From Metellina segmentata (Eukaryota; Arthropoda; Arachnida; Araneae; Tetragnathidae): a DNA stretch of 64,000 nt. The position numbers and the translations under genes are program-made. Below are positions 1 through 11,780 of this stretch, in pieces. The notes under the pieces were generated by a model that worked only from the letters and a program-made list of their open reading frames with translations, did not search any database and had not been told where the DNA came from. Every line of letters starts with the position of its first letter. Position 1 is the first letter of the stretch. Location of the stretch: positions 19,571,798-19,635,797 of the forward strand of contig OX375879.1 in NCBI GenBank assembly GCA_947359465.1, read 5' to 3'.

Positions 1-1180
1 GCCTGCATACACTGATCTTGCGAGTATGCCCCACATGTTTTCTACCGTATTCAGGTCGGGGCTGCAAGGTGGCCAATCGATAATATGTACACCATTATCC
101 AGAAACCATTCAAAAGTGGACTTTGCAGTATGCACAGGAGCATTGTCCTGTTAGAACATGAAGAACGGGTCTCCAATGTGCTCTGATTGTGGAAGAAAAT
201 ATTGTTCAAGCAGCTGTTGATAGCCTGTAGCATTCAAACGTTTGTCTACAAATGCAACATCATTTTTTCCTGCACGTCTTAATCCGGCCCATACCATAAC
301 GGAACCACCACCAGCTTGCCTCTCCGAGAATATCTCTATCGTTACTCAGATCGTGCCAGTAATACTGCCGGCCATCTGAATCATCCAGGTTGAATTTTTT
401 TTCATCACTGAATATCACTCGATGCCAGTTTTCTTCCCTTCATCACTTCCTGTGCGAATTTCAATAGCTTTTCTTTGTGCGGAGTTTTTTTAATTTCGGA
501 GATGCTTTCCTCTTCCAGTAAACTAAATTATCGAACTTCTCTACCACTCTATGGACCGTAGATTTTGATATTGGAAGGTTTTGTTGACTGGCCAAAGTGG
601 ATAAGCTCGTATTTCTAGATTTCAACTCTTTTACCGTAGTCCTTCTTTGTCGGAGTGTCACTTTTGATGGCCGCCCAACTGATTTTTTTATTGCCATAAG
701 CAATTCTAAGTCGCAAAAAATTATTTACAACATTATGCAATCTGTTTAAAAGTTTATCTATTTCTCTATTCAAATTTCCACACTTCTTAAGTGCATCAAT
801 TTTTCCCTGCTCGACCAGCGAAAGACTGCAACGACGACCCATTTCCTTTGATTACAACGTGATGTTAAAATCTGTTTAAATACCTCCACAGCAGCCAGCG
901 TAATCCCCCAGTAACACAAAACTATGATATTTATGCAAATTTTCTAAAAATAAACGTTTTGGTGCAAAGATTTATAAAAGCGGACCTATCTTTTCGAAAC
1001 GATCTCAAAATGAAAATTTGCATAAAATAAAAAGAAATTATTTATGTTTAACAATATGCTTAGTAATTAGTTATAACGATTATTGTATAATTATCTCTTC
1101 TAATAAAGTGAATCTTATTCTCAATTAAGAGTCAAAACTTTGAAAAATGAGGGTGGACGTATCATTTTGATACACACTGT
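1..1180 (-). mobile_element. Degraded Tc1-like transposon, cut by window edge
   Basis: The minus strand encodes pieces of a DD34E Tc1/Tc3-type transposase. The N-terminus starts at 842 (MGRRCSLSLVEQGKIDALKK) and is followed by a helix-turn-helix region in another frame (about 703-461). Then comes FSDEKKFNLDD with the first catalytic Asp (about 400), QDNAPVHTAK with the second (about 140), and SPDLNTVENMWG with the Glu (about 45). Thirty-four residues separate the last two catalytic residues. Several frameshifts and an in-frame stop just before QDNAPVHTAK make it a pseudogene. The 5' terminal inverted repeat, read on the minus strand as ACAGTGTGTATCAAAATGAT, lies at about 1160-1180 and abuts TA. 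The other end lies beyond the window. Confidence 0.85.
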
Positions 1181-1198
1181 ATATGTATATGTAGTCCG

Positions 1199-1242
1199 CT
1201 GTATACATATCCTAGTATATGTATACTAGGATATGTATACAG
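1199..1242. repeat. 44-bp near-perfect palindrome
   Basis: The two 22-base halves are reverse complements except at the centre. The arm begins CTGTATACATATCCTAGTAT. It sits about 20 bases outside the Tc1-like terminal repeat. It could form a 21-bp cruciform or hairpin stem. No gene function is apparent. Confidence 0.85.
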
Positions 1243-1399
1243 TGAAATCATCTGAATAATTCGTATAATCCTGATTTTACTTTTATTTTCATGACGTCAC
1301 AGCGAGGGTTCCGCCCCCTGTTCGCTAACGCTCGCCAACCCCCGGTGATTGCTACGCAATCCCATTTAATTTGCTTCACAAACTAACACTACTGTCACA

Positions 1400-2665
1400 A
1401 GTGATTTCGCCTTTTTTTTACTTTAACTCTTAATGCACCCTAACCTAAACATAAGTAGAAGACCATCTCCTACTTGTTCCCTGTACAATTTTGAATAAAC
1501 CATGTCAATCTCGTAATATTCTGATCTGTACTTTATCGGCAAACCGTCTGTGAATCGAGCGAAAAAACGAACATGACGACACAGCGAGTTTCAAGGGCAT
1601 CTGCCTAACCCGTTAGTCAGAAAATGTAACCTTAATTTCCGTGAAGAAAATGAACGCTATCGTTCCGCGATCTAAAAAGTACGAAATTTGTATGACCAAT
1701 TTTTGAACGCATCAAATTTATTTATGAACCAATTTCAAAAATAAATATACCGTAAGAAAGAGTACATTCTAAGGTATACTGCGATGTTTTAATATTTAAA
1801 AACTAATAGTAATACGATATAAATACGACAATTTTAACAAAAAAGTAACGACCCGATTTATTCCCGAATTTCAAAAAAATGTTATCAGGAACCAAATTGA
1901 AATTTCTAAAACAAACTCGACAAGCTGCAAAAATTCGTTTTGAGGTACTCTAAAAAATCTCGACTGAAGACAGAAAATTTTGTTCACTTGCGTTAATAAT
2001 TTTTGACACTTAATAAACCCCAAACTAATAGCCGCATCGGGAAAAAAAATCTTCAAAATTGTCCAGGGAATACAATGAAGAACAAACCATGTTAATTTCG
2101 TAATTTTCTAATCTGTACTTTTTCGGGAAGCCGTCTAAGAATCGAGCGAAAAATACCAGTTTTCAATCCTGTGACAGCGGCGGCTGCGGTAACTTTTTTT
2201 AATATATCTAAATATATATAAAATCTTCTGAGATAGTCTTCCTATGTTACGGTGATATTTCTAAATCACAAAATAAACATATTGTTTCCATTTATAGTTT
2301 TTAGTGTGATGAATAATTATGGAATTCGTAATATTAATTATTAAATATTTGTAAAATACTAGGGGGCTGGGCCCCTGCTCACATACGTCCGCCACGAGGT
2401 ACTCTAAAAAAACCTCATGACTGAAGACTAAAAATTTACGTGTTTTGCTCTCTCGCGTTAGAAATTTCACTTTTTTCGACTTTGACACTTAATGCACACT
2501 AAAACAATAGCCGCATCAGAAAAAAAATCTTCTCCATCTTGGTCCCTGTACAATATTGAACAAACCATGTTAATTTCTTAATTTTCTGATCCGTACTTTC
2601 TCGGGAAACCGTCTAAGAATCGAGCGGAAAAAACGAGTTCATTCCTGCGACGGCGGCAGTAACTT
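1400..2665. repeat. Three diverged copies of an unclassified repeat
   Basis: A unit of about 170-250 bases occurs at about 1400-1576, 1915-2155 and 2390-2640. Shared blocks are AACCATGTTAATTTCGTAAT, a block reading AAACCGTCTAAGAATCGAGC, and in the last two copies GAGGTACTCTAAAAAA and AATAGCCGCATC. The copies are in the same orientation with unequal spacing, so they are either an eroded tandem array or one element with internal repeats. I see no coding capacity and no recognisable termini. Confidence 0.6.
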
Positions 2666-2669
2666 CTTT

Positions 2670-3930
2670 TTAATATAGATATAAATAAATATGACTTTGT
2701 ATTATTTTTTGTAAATTTTTATGACAATAGAAAATAAAAAATATATATAGATAAATGTGAATTAATTATTTAATAATTGCTATATTTAGTCATTTTTTGG
2801 ATAATGAAATGACGAATTTGTATTAGAGGAAAAGAGCTGAAATTTTGCAGTTAAATAAAACGTCCCTATGAATTTATTTACTTCCAAATATATCAAGAGA
2901 ATACAGTATTTTTATATATTTAAAAATCTTAATTTCAAAGTTTATGTTACAAAATTAACAAAGAAATTATCTTAAATACGAAATATTGCGCTTATGAGTT
3001 CTTAAATAGTAATGTAGTAAAAATATTAGCTTGATTTGTCAATTATTTTGTTATTCACCTCCCCCATTAAAGCCTAAAATAAATTTAATATCATTAGGTA
3101 TTTTGGTTTAATTTTTATAAGATTTGAAATTCGGTGTCAAAAATGGGTATGGCTATTAGAAACTATGGAGTTTATAATTTGATATGAATATAGCCCTACT
3201 AGTAATTTGTGTGTATATGAATTTTTTGAAGGCTATTTTATTGTAATTAAGTAATTAATTATACAGAATTTATTGAATAATATATGGATTTATTCTGTTA
3301 TGAACGATGCTGCGTTTTCCTTTAAGACCAACATATATACAGCTATAAAACGATATTCATGCAAATAATTTTCATAGATAAAAACGAAAAATCATCGTTG
3401 AAGCTGTATAAATGCAAAGTTTTAAGCTTTTCAAAGCTTTGGGAAGTTTTAGAAAATTTTCTTGATCTAAATTAAGAGAATCATAAAACAAGATTTAAGA
3501 GTTTAAGTTTGATTTGTTTGAAATTTCTTTTGCTAAAAGAAAGTCAGAATAATAAGTGATGTTTGTTCCAAGATGCGCCAAATCACATTCTGGGTAGACA
3601 AACTTTGAACAATAGGTAAAATATTTGTATCTTAATTTGCTACTTCTATACTAATTGCATCAAGTATAATCAGAGGTTTTATAAACAAAATAACTTTTAT
3701 AGTTAATTCAGATACACACAATTTTTTTGCGAATGACTTGTTTCGTTAAATAAAAACTTATATCTAGCATATTGTTGAGCAGTTAAAGAATTTCCGATTT
3801 TGTACATTTTCATGAACATTATTTGAGTTACATGATAGTGAATTAGATAAAAATGAAAAATTAATTATATCTCACTCGTTCTATGAAATTAAAGAATTTT
3901 GATGTAATTTTTGTCGAATCGTTTCTTGCA
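2670..3930. other. AT-rich DNA, nothing recognised
   Basis: No open frame of plausible length, splice-bounded exon or recognisable repeat stands out here. Confidence 0.5.
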
Positions 3931-4190
3931 TATCGCACCCCGGCAAGAAAAGTGACACAACTCAAAATTGCAGAATTTGAGAATATTAACATAAATGATA
4001 CTATAAAACTTATATTGAAATAGTATAAGCTTCTTTTAAATTTTAGGTAAGAATTTATGGTGGTAACTTCTACTATATTCTATAGAATAGTAATATAACA
4101 CGCTGGGGCACCTCATAGATATTTTTCAATGACATAACATCAAAATTTTTATTTTCTGACTCGTGTCACTTTTCTTGCCGGGTTACGATA
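3931..4190. mobile_element. 260-bp MITE
   Basis: Terminal inverted repeats of about 30 bp match at 27 positions. The left end contains CCCGGCAAGAAAAGTGACAC and the right end is its reverse complement. The interior is non-coding, so this is a non-autonomous DNA transposon. The superfamily is not determined. The target duplication is unclear. Confidence 0.75.
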
Positions 4191-4199
4191 TGTCTGTAC

Positions 4200-4545
4200 A
4201 ATGTTGAGTTCTTCGGGGGGATTTGATTCAGCTTTTCAAGTTTGTAAAACAAGGGGACACAGAGGGCTTAAATTTCAATAGGGATAACAGAACAAGGGGC
4301 CATGGGTATAAATTGAATAAGACACATTTTAATCGGGATTTAAGGAAAAACTACTACTTTAATAGGGTAATAGACAGTTGGAACGCGTTGCCAGAAAATA
4401 TAGTTAATTCAAAGGGAGTGTACGAATTTAAGACACAATTGGATAGTCAGTGGGAATTGGAGAATTCATAAACAAAGGACCAGCCTTGTTGGGCTTGAGC
4501 CTGTAGCTGGTCGTCAATATTTGTATTTGTATTTGTATTTGTATT
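4200..4545 (+). mobile_element. LINE fragment, 3' end of reverse transcriptase ORF
   Basis: The frame ending at 4471 contains DLIQLFKFVKQGD, TRGHGYKLNKTHF, RKNYYFNRVIDSWNALP and a terminal FKTQLDSQW. This is the usual C-terminal signature of jockey/CR1-like non-LTR reverse transcriptases. After the stop a short 3' UTR ends in repeats of TTTGTA (about 4515-4540), a typical LINE tail. The fragment is 5'-truncated and starts almost at the right end of the neighbouring MITE. Confidence 0.8.
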
Positions 4546-6076
4546 ATTATTAGCTGATTTTCAGTTAATAAAAATAAATAGATCTATGAAATAAAAAAAC
4601 TTACCTAACTAATTATTGATTTTAATAATATATAGATGAAATTTTAACAGCTGTCAAAATGTTCTCTCATTTTGTAATCAGTATTTAAAAAAAAAAATTT
4701 AAAAAATAATTTTTCTGACCAAGACAATTTTTTTTTTTGCAATGAATTATGTCAAAATTTACTGTTGAAAAGGATTCTTTTTACGCCCAGTTCATTCATT
4801 CTGATGAAGAATTGAAGTAACGGAAATATTAATTTAATTTAATATATCTGTATTAAACATTTTCCAACACAGATCAAATACCTTGCGGATCTAACACAAA
4901 CAAATAATATATATATTTTTTTCCCAGCACATTTTTAGAATGGTTTTTGAAATAGTTCAATCGAACATTCAAAAAAACCTGCTAGCAGCACACAAAATTT
5001 CTCTTTCATTATTCCATGGTATTTGTTGACAAAAGCATCAAAGTGTGCTTTCTGTTTAATAATTTTAAGTTGAGAAAAATGAATAATGAACAAAAATATT
5101 TAATTTTGCTGCCATCTATTGGCGATTTTGGAAACTTTTGTATGATGCATAATGAGTTCAATTCCAAATTTATTAAATATATATGTTAGGTTATGTATTC
5201 GTTCTAAAAAAGGACTTCATGACAAATTCTTTGTTTAATTTCGTTTTTTGAGTTCAAAAGTTCACTTTAGAGCTAAAAAGTGTTTTACATAAAAATTAAG
5301 CTTCATTTAGTTCTTAGAGTAACTTTTTTTTTTATATTTGACCAATTGAACTGGAATGAAGTAAACTCATAAATTGAAATGAACTGAAAAGCAATAAACG
5401 CATGCTGAAATGTTGATGTAAGTAATTTATATTTTGTATGCGTGTTTTAATTTGTATTTCTATGTTTTCACTCGAAAAATTTTGCAAAACAATGAATAAT
5501 CATAACCCTTAATTTTAAAGTTTAGAGTATTGTTGTTTTTCTCACATGAATTTTGACGCTTGCTAATAAAAAATATCACTTGTAGGAATTTGAAGCCGCA
5601 GTATAAGATATTTCTCATGATGGGTTGCTATTTAGGTTATTACAGTCAGAAATTTGTCTATAGTTTGCATAGAAGATGAATCTTTTTGAGCAACATACTT
5701 TGTTTTACACATCTGTTTATTGGTGTATCGTTGACGAGATGCTTTTTTTGATTAAACGTTGTTCACGAATTTTAAAACGATTGTCAATTCTACCTTCCTT
5801 TATGAAAAAACAACTTTGCTATTGCTTTTGTTATGCCCTGCTCCATAAAACTCAACCAACTCTTATTTTACAGATGTGAACGGACTTTTGAATTAAGTAA
5901 ACAAGCTTTGTTATGTTGATTGATATCTAGTGCATTGTGGACAAACATTTCTTGATTCACCTTGATTGCGTGAAACTGCTATAACGCAATATTCATGTAA
6001 ACATACAAAACTATAAAGTTTAGTTGATGAATTATGCATATAGATATTGCCAAAATGAAATAAAGTGTATTGAGGC
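4546..6076. other. AT-rich DNA, nothing recognised
   Basis: Only short open frames without family resemblance are present (for example 5676-5879 on the plus strand). I see no repeat structure. Confidence 0.4.
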
Positions 6077-6082
6077 TTTATT
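6077..6082 (-). terminator. Candidate polyadenylation signal
   Basis: AATAAA on the minus strand, about 190 bases beyond the stop of the hypothetical minus-strand frame. Weak alone in AT-rich DNA. Confidence 0.2.
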
Positions 6083-6275
6083 GCATGGTAAATATGTAGT
6101 ATCCAAGGCATGTTTCTTGCCAAATGAAGATGCCAGTCATTTTGGCGATTTGATTAGTTATGTTTGGAAGTGAAAATTTTCTGATCCTTAAATAGCAAAA
6201 TCCACATGGTGAACCTGTGCAAAAAAAGGAATGAAAAATGAGAAACCTTCCCTGCCACTTCCATAAACCTTGGCA

Positions 6276-6584
6276 TTAAACATTGTTATCGCTAACCAAG
6301 AAACACAAATCTAAACCAATCATGGCACGTTTTAATTTCAATCTGTGAACGTCTTCAATTCTAGAAAATTTTAAATATGGTTGCCTTAAAACAGCATAAA
6401 TTGGCACATTTGGCAAGAAATCGCCACTGTCTTGTATGCTACCACTCCACAGAATAATTAAATTTATGTTCATAATCATTTTATTTAAATCTCTCACAAC
6501 CAATCTTACATTTTTTATAACTAAGTAAATACACCCTACAAAAATCACAGAACTCATCAAATACTTTAAACTTTCTGCACTCAT
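6276..6584 (-). CDS. Hypothetical small membrane protein or internal exon
   Basis: This open frame of 102 codons begins with ATG at 6584. I do not recognise the family. Residues about 9-24 (YLMSSVIFVGCIYLVI) form a plausible membrane segment, followed by a basic, valine-rich stretch and a polar C-terminal half. The frame stays open upstream of the ATG for about a dozen codons (VLGVAISAEIT), so it could instead be part of a larger spliced protein. Circumstantial support comes from a perfect minus-strand splice donor (CAG|GTGAGT at 8403/8402) far upstream and a minus-strand AATAAA at 6082-6077 downstream. A chance frame in AT-rich DNA remains quite possible. Confidence 0.25.
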   Translation of the reverse strand: MSAESLKYLMSSVIFVGCIYLVIKNVRLVVRDLNKMIMNINLIILWSGSIQDSGDFLPNVPIYAVLRQPYLKFSRIEDVHRLKLKRAMIGLDLCFLVSDNNV

Positions 6585-6829
6585 AGTGATTTCAGCACTA
6601 ATTGCTACACCAAGTACTGATCAGCTTTTGAAAAAATGTTTGGCAATGGACACTTGCAAATAATCTGAGGTGTCTATGGACTAAGTTATCTGTTGAGTGT
6701 TTTTTTAGTTGGATTCTGCCAAACAGTAAAGTAAAAAACAAGTTGACATATATTTGTAAGTTTTGACAATGTTCATGCATAATTTTATATGTTACAAACA
6801 ATATAGCATTCATTCATTCATTCAAGTGT

Positions 6830-8400
6830 GGGAAGCATGGGAAAATATTGTACATTAATGTTATACTTAAAAAATGTATTTTCCTGTTTATACTGTCCAT
6901 GACCAGTAGGCCTACTTCTAAGTGTCAAGACAGCCAAAGAAAACCCCACTCGTAGGCCTAAACTACCTACTTGTTACTACTTCAATTGACTGTCGCCAAT
7001 GGTTTAGCTGTGGTGATTTTTCTACTACTTTTTTTTTAGTTGAGACAAATACAAAATAACACAATGTGATTAATAATTTATTAAATAAAAAATACAACTG
7101 AACTTTGTATTTGAAAGGATGAAAGTTTAAACACTATGGACATCTTTCATTTAGCAAAATACACCCTGAAACAATCACCTGTCACTTTAAGAGTAGTGGC
7201 CGATAACAAATATTTATCTGATCAGACTATAATTTAGGTGTGTCACTTACACTTACTGATAATTTGTTTTTTACCTTTTGCTTTCAATCTTTTGAAAATT
7301 CATTTTTTAAATGTATTACCATGTAACAAACTATGATTTTTAGTAAAATAAATATTAATTTATATCATGTCACAAATTCTGATTGCTTACATAAAATAAA
7401 TATTGATTTACACATATTATGTTAAAAACTCTATTTTTTATTTAACAAATTAATGTATAATTATTATAAAAACAGTGTATAGGGCCTACAGAAATTTAAA
7501 TATCAAAATCTGATTTAAATAGAAAAAATCCAATTACTTGATTTTTAAAAAAAAATCATGATTTTTTTTTACACCCTGCTCTTACGACTGTTCAGGGTGG
7601 TAAATTTTGTTATCTCCTGAAGAAAAGCTAGGAACATTAGTTGGATTTCCATCGAATTGTGTTGCTGCCACACTTTTACGCTGCAGCGCTTAGATTTTTT
7701 CAATCATCGCACAGAATGCCTTTTCTCCTGATTCTCTCTGAGCCCCCATACCTAATTTCCTAACTTAAGCAATAGAGCTGTGAGTGGCATTTACAACTGA
7801 CACTTTCCTTTCATAGTATTGTTTGGCGTGAGAAGAGAGATCATCTGACGACTTTTTGCTTTCCCCAAAGTGTTCACACCTCATGGTCAGCAGGGTATGG
7901 GGCCAACAAACAAAAGAAGGGATCCTAGTAGGGCAGTCATTGACAGCTCGTATGTGGTGATCGATGCCAGCGGTCACTTAAAAGGAGGATAACATCCACC
8001 GCTACCACGTCGCTGGTGTAAGCGATATTTTAGTAGTAACATAGGTCTTATCCTCCGCATCATAAAGGTTAAGGGTTCGTTTGACAGCACTCCACGTCCC
8101 CTCAATCGTACCTATCGCCTGCATACTTTCTTAATGTTAACATCCTATCACTCGCACATTCAGGATATTTAACATTTTCTACAATCAAGTCAACTTTCAA
8201 TCACTTTTAAGCTCTCCGGATTCGCTAAAAAATCACGATACATGTATGCAAAAGAAAAAGATTAAAACGCTCAGTCACACCATGCATTGCCATATCTGTT
8301 TAAGGGTAAGTGAGTGGCTAATAAATCTATAATCACAAACAATAATTAATTTTAAATTAAAAAACAAACCCTAAATAATATCAATTAAAACGTGCAACTC
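6830..8400. other. Non-coding stretch with possible transposon debris
   Basis: No confident gene is present. Around 7560-7600 two outward-facing CAGGGTG motifs with T/A-rich flanks resemble hAT termini. The minus strand between about 8130 and 7980 shows a short coding-like run (TWSAVKRTLNLYDAEDKTYV) that I cannot assign. Confidence 0.3.
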
Positions 8401-8402
8401 AC

Positions 8403-8620
8403 CTGAAAAGATTTTGGAAATCCAACAGAACAATAAGTACAAGCACTGAACAAAAAAACAGTGAAATGGTGAATTCTGTTGCTATCTAAAAAATAAGGTT
8501 TAAGCGGTAGCCAATTGAAATAATTCTTTCTTAAACGCTAACCAATCATCGAATGCGTTACATCCAAATTTTGTCGCTATGCTGAATGAACTTTACCTTG
8601 ACATAAATCTAGATGTAGTG
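8403..8620. promoter_or_regulatory. Candidate bidirectional promoter region
   Basis: Two CCAAT motifs (8511-8515 and 8542-8546) lie upstream of UXT. On the minus strand a perfect splice donor (CAG|GTGAGT) follows at 8403/8402, as expected for a short first exon running away from UXT. The plus-strand first exon of UXT is not identified. This reading is inference from position and motifs. Confidence 0.3.
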
Positions 8621-9358
8621 TTAAGGTTACCATATTTGGGGGAAAATCGCTGTTGCCTCGGATAATACATACTACCCTAATGCACATTTACAGTGGATTT
8701 ACTCATCTAAAAAATGAGATTTTGACATATTAGTTTGATTTTTGAGACACTAATGCAAGGTTGAAAATTAATGACTTATATTTTACACCTCTGTTTTGTT
8801 CAGATGATGGGAGTTTTTTTGACTAAGTCATCACTTTTGATACATAAATTTTCATAAAATTTTCTGACCTGGAGTCATTGTACAATGAAAATTAAGAATC
8901 ATACATTTCTGAATTTGTTCCAATTAAAAGCTAATTAGGATCTAGGCATTGTTTGGCGAAGCATTTCCAAATATGGCCTATGCCATAAAAAATCAATCAA
9001 CCAACCATGCATGCCTGTAAAACCCACTGATATTGAATCAGCAGAAAAAGGCATATCTGTATTCATCATATGGCATATTGTTTTCTATTTAATGCTACAT
9101 TTGTATCAACACAAATGTTTAATATATACATAGTGCATATTTATTTTTAAAAATAGAACTGAATAAAATGCAAATAAAATGCCATCATTGAATAATTTAG
9201 ATAATTGGGTAGATATTTAGTGTTTTACTGTGCTTAAATTCATTTTTGAGGTTCAAAATATGAATATTTATTCTTTGGGTTACAGTTATTTTGATTATTT
9301 TATAAATTATGCTAATAGTCTTCATACATTATCATTCATACCTTTTTATTGTTTGCAG

Positions 9359-9835
9359 TTTGACTGCCTGCGCCAAGTAATGACTGCTGAAAAAGTCACT
9401 GAATTCGAGGCTTATTTGAATGACGTATTGAGAGAAGATTTGAAAAAAGTGCTAGCACAGAGGGAAGGTCTTTGCCAAGAGGTATTAGATTTAGAGCAGC
9501 TGAAAACTGTTATTGAGCGACTACAAGAAGCTGAACTCAACAAGCAAACCATCAAGACAAAGGTCGATCTTGGGTGCAACTTTTATGTTCAAGCCAACGT
9601 TGAAGACACTAGATATATTTTTGTGAAAACTGGTCTTGACATTTACATTCAGTTCACTCTTGAGGAAGCCACTAAATTTATCGATAAAAAGATAACATTT
9701 TTGAATACAAAAGTAGAAAGGACACTTAAGCTTAGTTCTGAAATTAACGCTCATATACAGTTAGTATTGCAGGGACTTAGAGAACTGCAAAACTTGAATT
9801 ATATTTCTGAAACTCCAAGAAGAGAAGTGCTTTGA
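9359..9835 (+). CDS. UXT: UXT, prefoldin-like chaperone subunit
   Basis: UXT (ubiquitously expressed transcript, ART-27) is an alpha-type prefoldin-like protein. In other animals it belongs to the URI1/R2TP-associated prefoldin-like complex and acts in transcription and protein assembly. The frame contains the family block VDLGCNFYVQANVEDT at residues about 62-77, then YIQFTLEEATKFIDKK and a C-terminal helix with INAHIQLVLQGLRELQNL. A long N-terminal helix with VIERLQEAE precedes the beta-hairpins. I take the start at ATG 9380, giving 151 residues, close to the usual family length. An acceptor (TTTGCAG) at 9352-9358 opens the exon. The frame continues upstream without a stop, but that part reads like intron. 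The whole coding sequence sits in one exon, so any other exons are 5' UTR. The stop is at 9833-9835. Confidence 0.9.
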   Translation, partial: FDCLRQVMTAEKVTEFEAYLNDVLREDLKKVLAQREGLCQEVLDLEQLKTVIERLQEAELNKQTIKTKVDLGCNFYVQANVEDTRYIFVKTGLDIYIQFTLEEATKFIDKKITFLNTKVERTLKLSSEINAHIQLVLQGLRELQNLNYISETPRREVL

Positions 9836-11780
9836 AGTTTAAAGATGTTTGTGATAGACGGTAATATTTTGTATTTATTTTCATTAATTTTATTTGAATT
9901 GCTAATGTATTGTATTATGTGCTTGTTTTCTTTATATTCTCTTTCCTGTTGAAAGAGATTTTGGAATAACTGGAATATGGGCCCAAATGTCACTAAGAAT
10001 TTTAGCCCTAAAAACTGATGCAAAGAGGAAATTAGTGATTACTTCATTAATATTCCTTTGTAAAAGAAGAAACAACTAAATGTTTTTTCTTGTAAATTGA
10101 GTTAATTTTTTGGTACATTTCTGTTAGAGCCATGCCAATTTGGCACTTTTTTGCTTATTTCTTTGTATTTGGCATAGCAGGAAACATTTCCTCTTTAGAA
10201 TATAGCCTACACCACATAAATTTAATTAGATAAGAGTAAATGTTTACTGTAGTACCTCTGGCCTCATTTTGCACTACCCCACAAATACTCAACAGTTTAG
10301 GTATGACCTTTTTCTTCCAAGCATATGAATGAAGGATAACCATTTCAGCTTCAATTCACACTTTAATTTCACTAGGTGGTTATTCGAACACAATCTTCCA
10401 TTGTGAGGAGTATTTCTTGAAGAAATAGTATTACCACTTGTTCATCTTTTAGCATATCATGAAATCCATTGCATTAACAAAGAAACAAACTAAAATGATG
10501 CCAAAAAACAAAAAGTTGGTATTGGAAACAAATAGCACAAAGAAAAAAAGCAAAAACGGCACCAAAGTTTATTAATGCAACTATAATGGAAATACCTCTT
10601 TTTTTTTAAATCAGATTAAAATAAAAAAGGTTGAAGTGTCTTTAATTGGAATATAAGCAACAATCCATTTTCCTGCATTCCTTAGCATTCCATTTTTTCA
10701 GAACTTCTGTATGGTACGTTTTTACATTCAATGCACTTTATGAAAATCTTAATATGTGATATTAATGAACTTAATGACTACTAGAAGCCATAACTGGCTT
10801 AAATATCGCACTTTTGATATCTTTGATTTTTTGATGGAATATATTATTTTGTTTGCAATTACCTGGTAAATTAATCAAACACAAAAAAGAAACCACTTAG
10901 CTCTGTTTAGCCACTGTGTCTAATCATAAATAATTGGAGGGCTAGTGGGCAACATGGTGATGAGTCACTTCACATTTTTGAGGCTAGTAGTTTTCAAGAT
11001 TTCAAAATTCAAATGGTTTATCCACTTTTCAAAAAGTCATGTTTTCTTTAACTTTCAAGTATTTCGCACTCATTTAAACAATCAGAAATCCCCTGGAATA
11101 CCTTGTTTTTGATTTTCTTTCGTTACATAGTTTTCATACTGTGGCTCATCACTATGGTGCCCAGATCTCAATCCCTTTCAGCCTCACTATTTTTTCTAAG
11201 TTTTACTCAACATCCCATTCACTAGAAGTTTTACTCTAGAAAACTTATGGGGGGATTGGAATTGAATGTGCAATCTTGCAATTGAAAAGCAATAAACCTG
11301 GAAGCATTTCTCAAAGACTCAAAAGTATCTAAATTCATTTGCTTTTTCATAAATTTTCTATTAAAATTGAATTTAGAAAATCTGTAACAGGTTTTACGAT
11401 TTTCAAATCTCTCTCTCTCAGGATCTCGGATGAAGTATGGCACAATCATACAACATTATTAAAGATAGCATGAGAAAATCGAATTTCTAAAAGTTTTGTT
11501 GGTAACAAAATGTTATACTCAAATGTAAGAAAAGGCTTTTAGTCTTCCTGTAAACTAAAGGATCAGTAATTTATTCAAGAAACAGATTTTCACATTCAAA
11601 GATTATCGTCAGTCATAAGTTTATTTCAAAATTTCAAGTTGCCAGTTGTTTTATTTATGATTTGTATTTCAAAAAAAATTATCTGCACATTATATCAGGA
11701 TGTAAATTTTGAATAATATATGTTTCCCAAAGTTTTTATGGATTTAAAGATACAGATAATTGATCTTGTGGTAGTTAACC
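9836..11780. other. Intergenic DNA between UXT and the Fcf2-domain gene
   Basis: It holds the UXT 3' UTR at the left and probably the 5' UTR of the next gene at the right. I see no convincing exon, repeat or consensus AATAAA close to the UXT stop. Confidence 0.4.

Noticed and set aside
7020..8400. Possible hAT element suggested by CAGGGTG motifs and a coding-like minus-strand run
   Set aside because: I could not pair the termini, find an 8-bp duplication or identify a transposase block.
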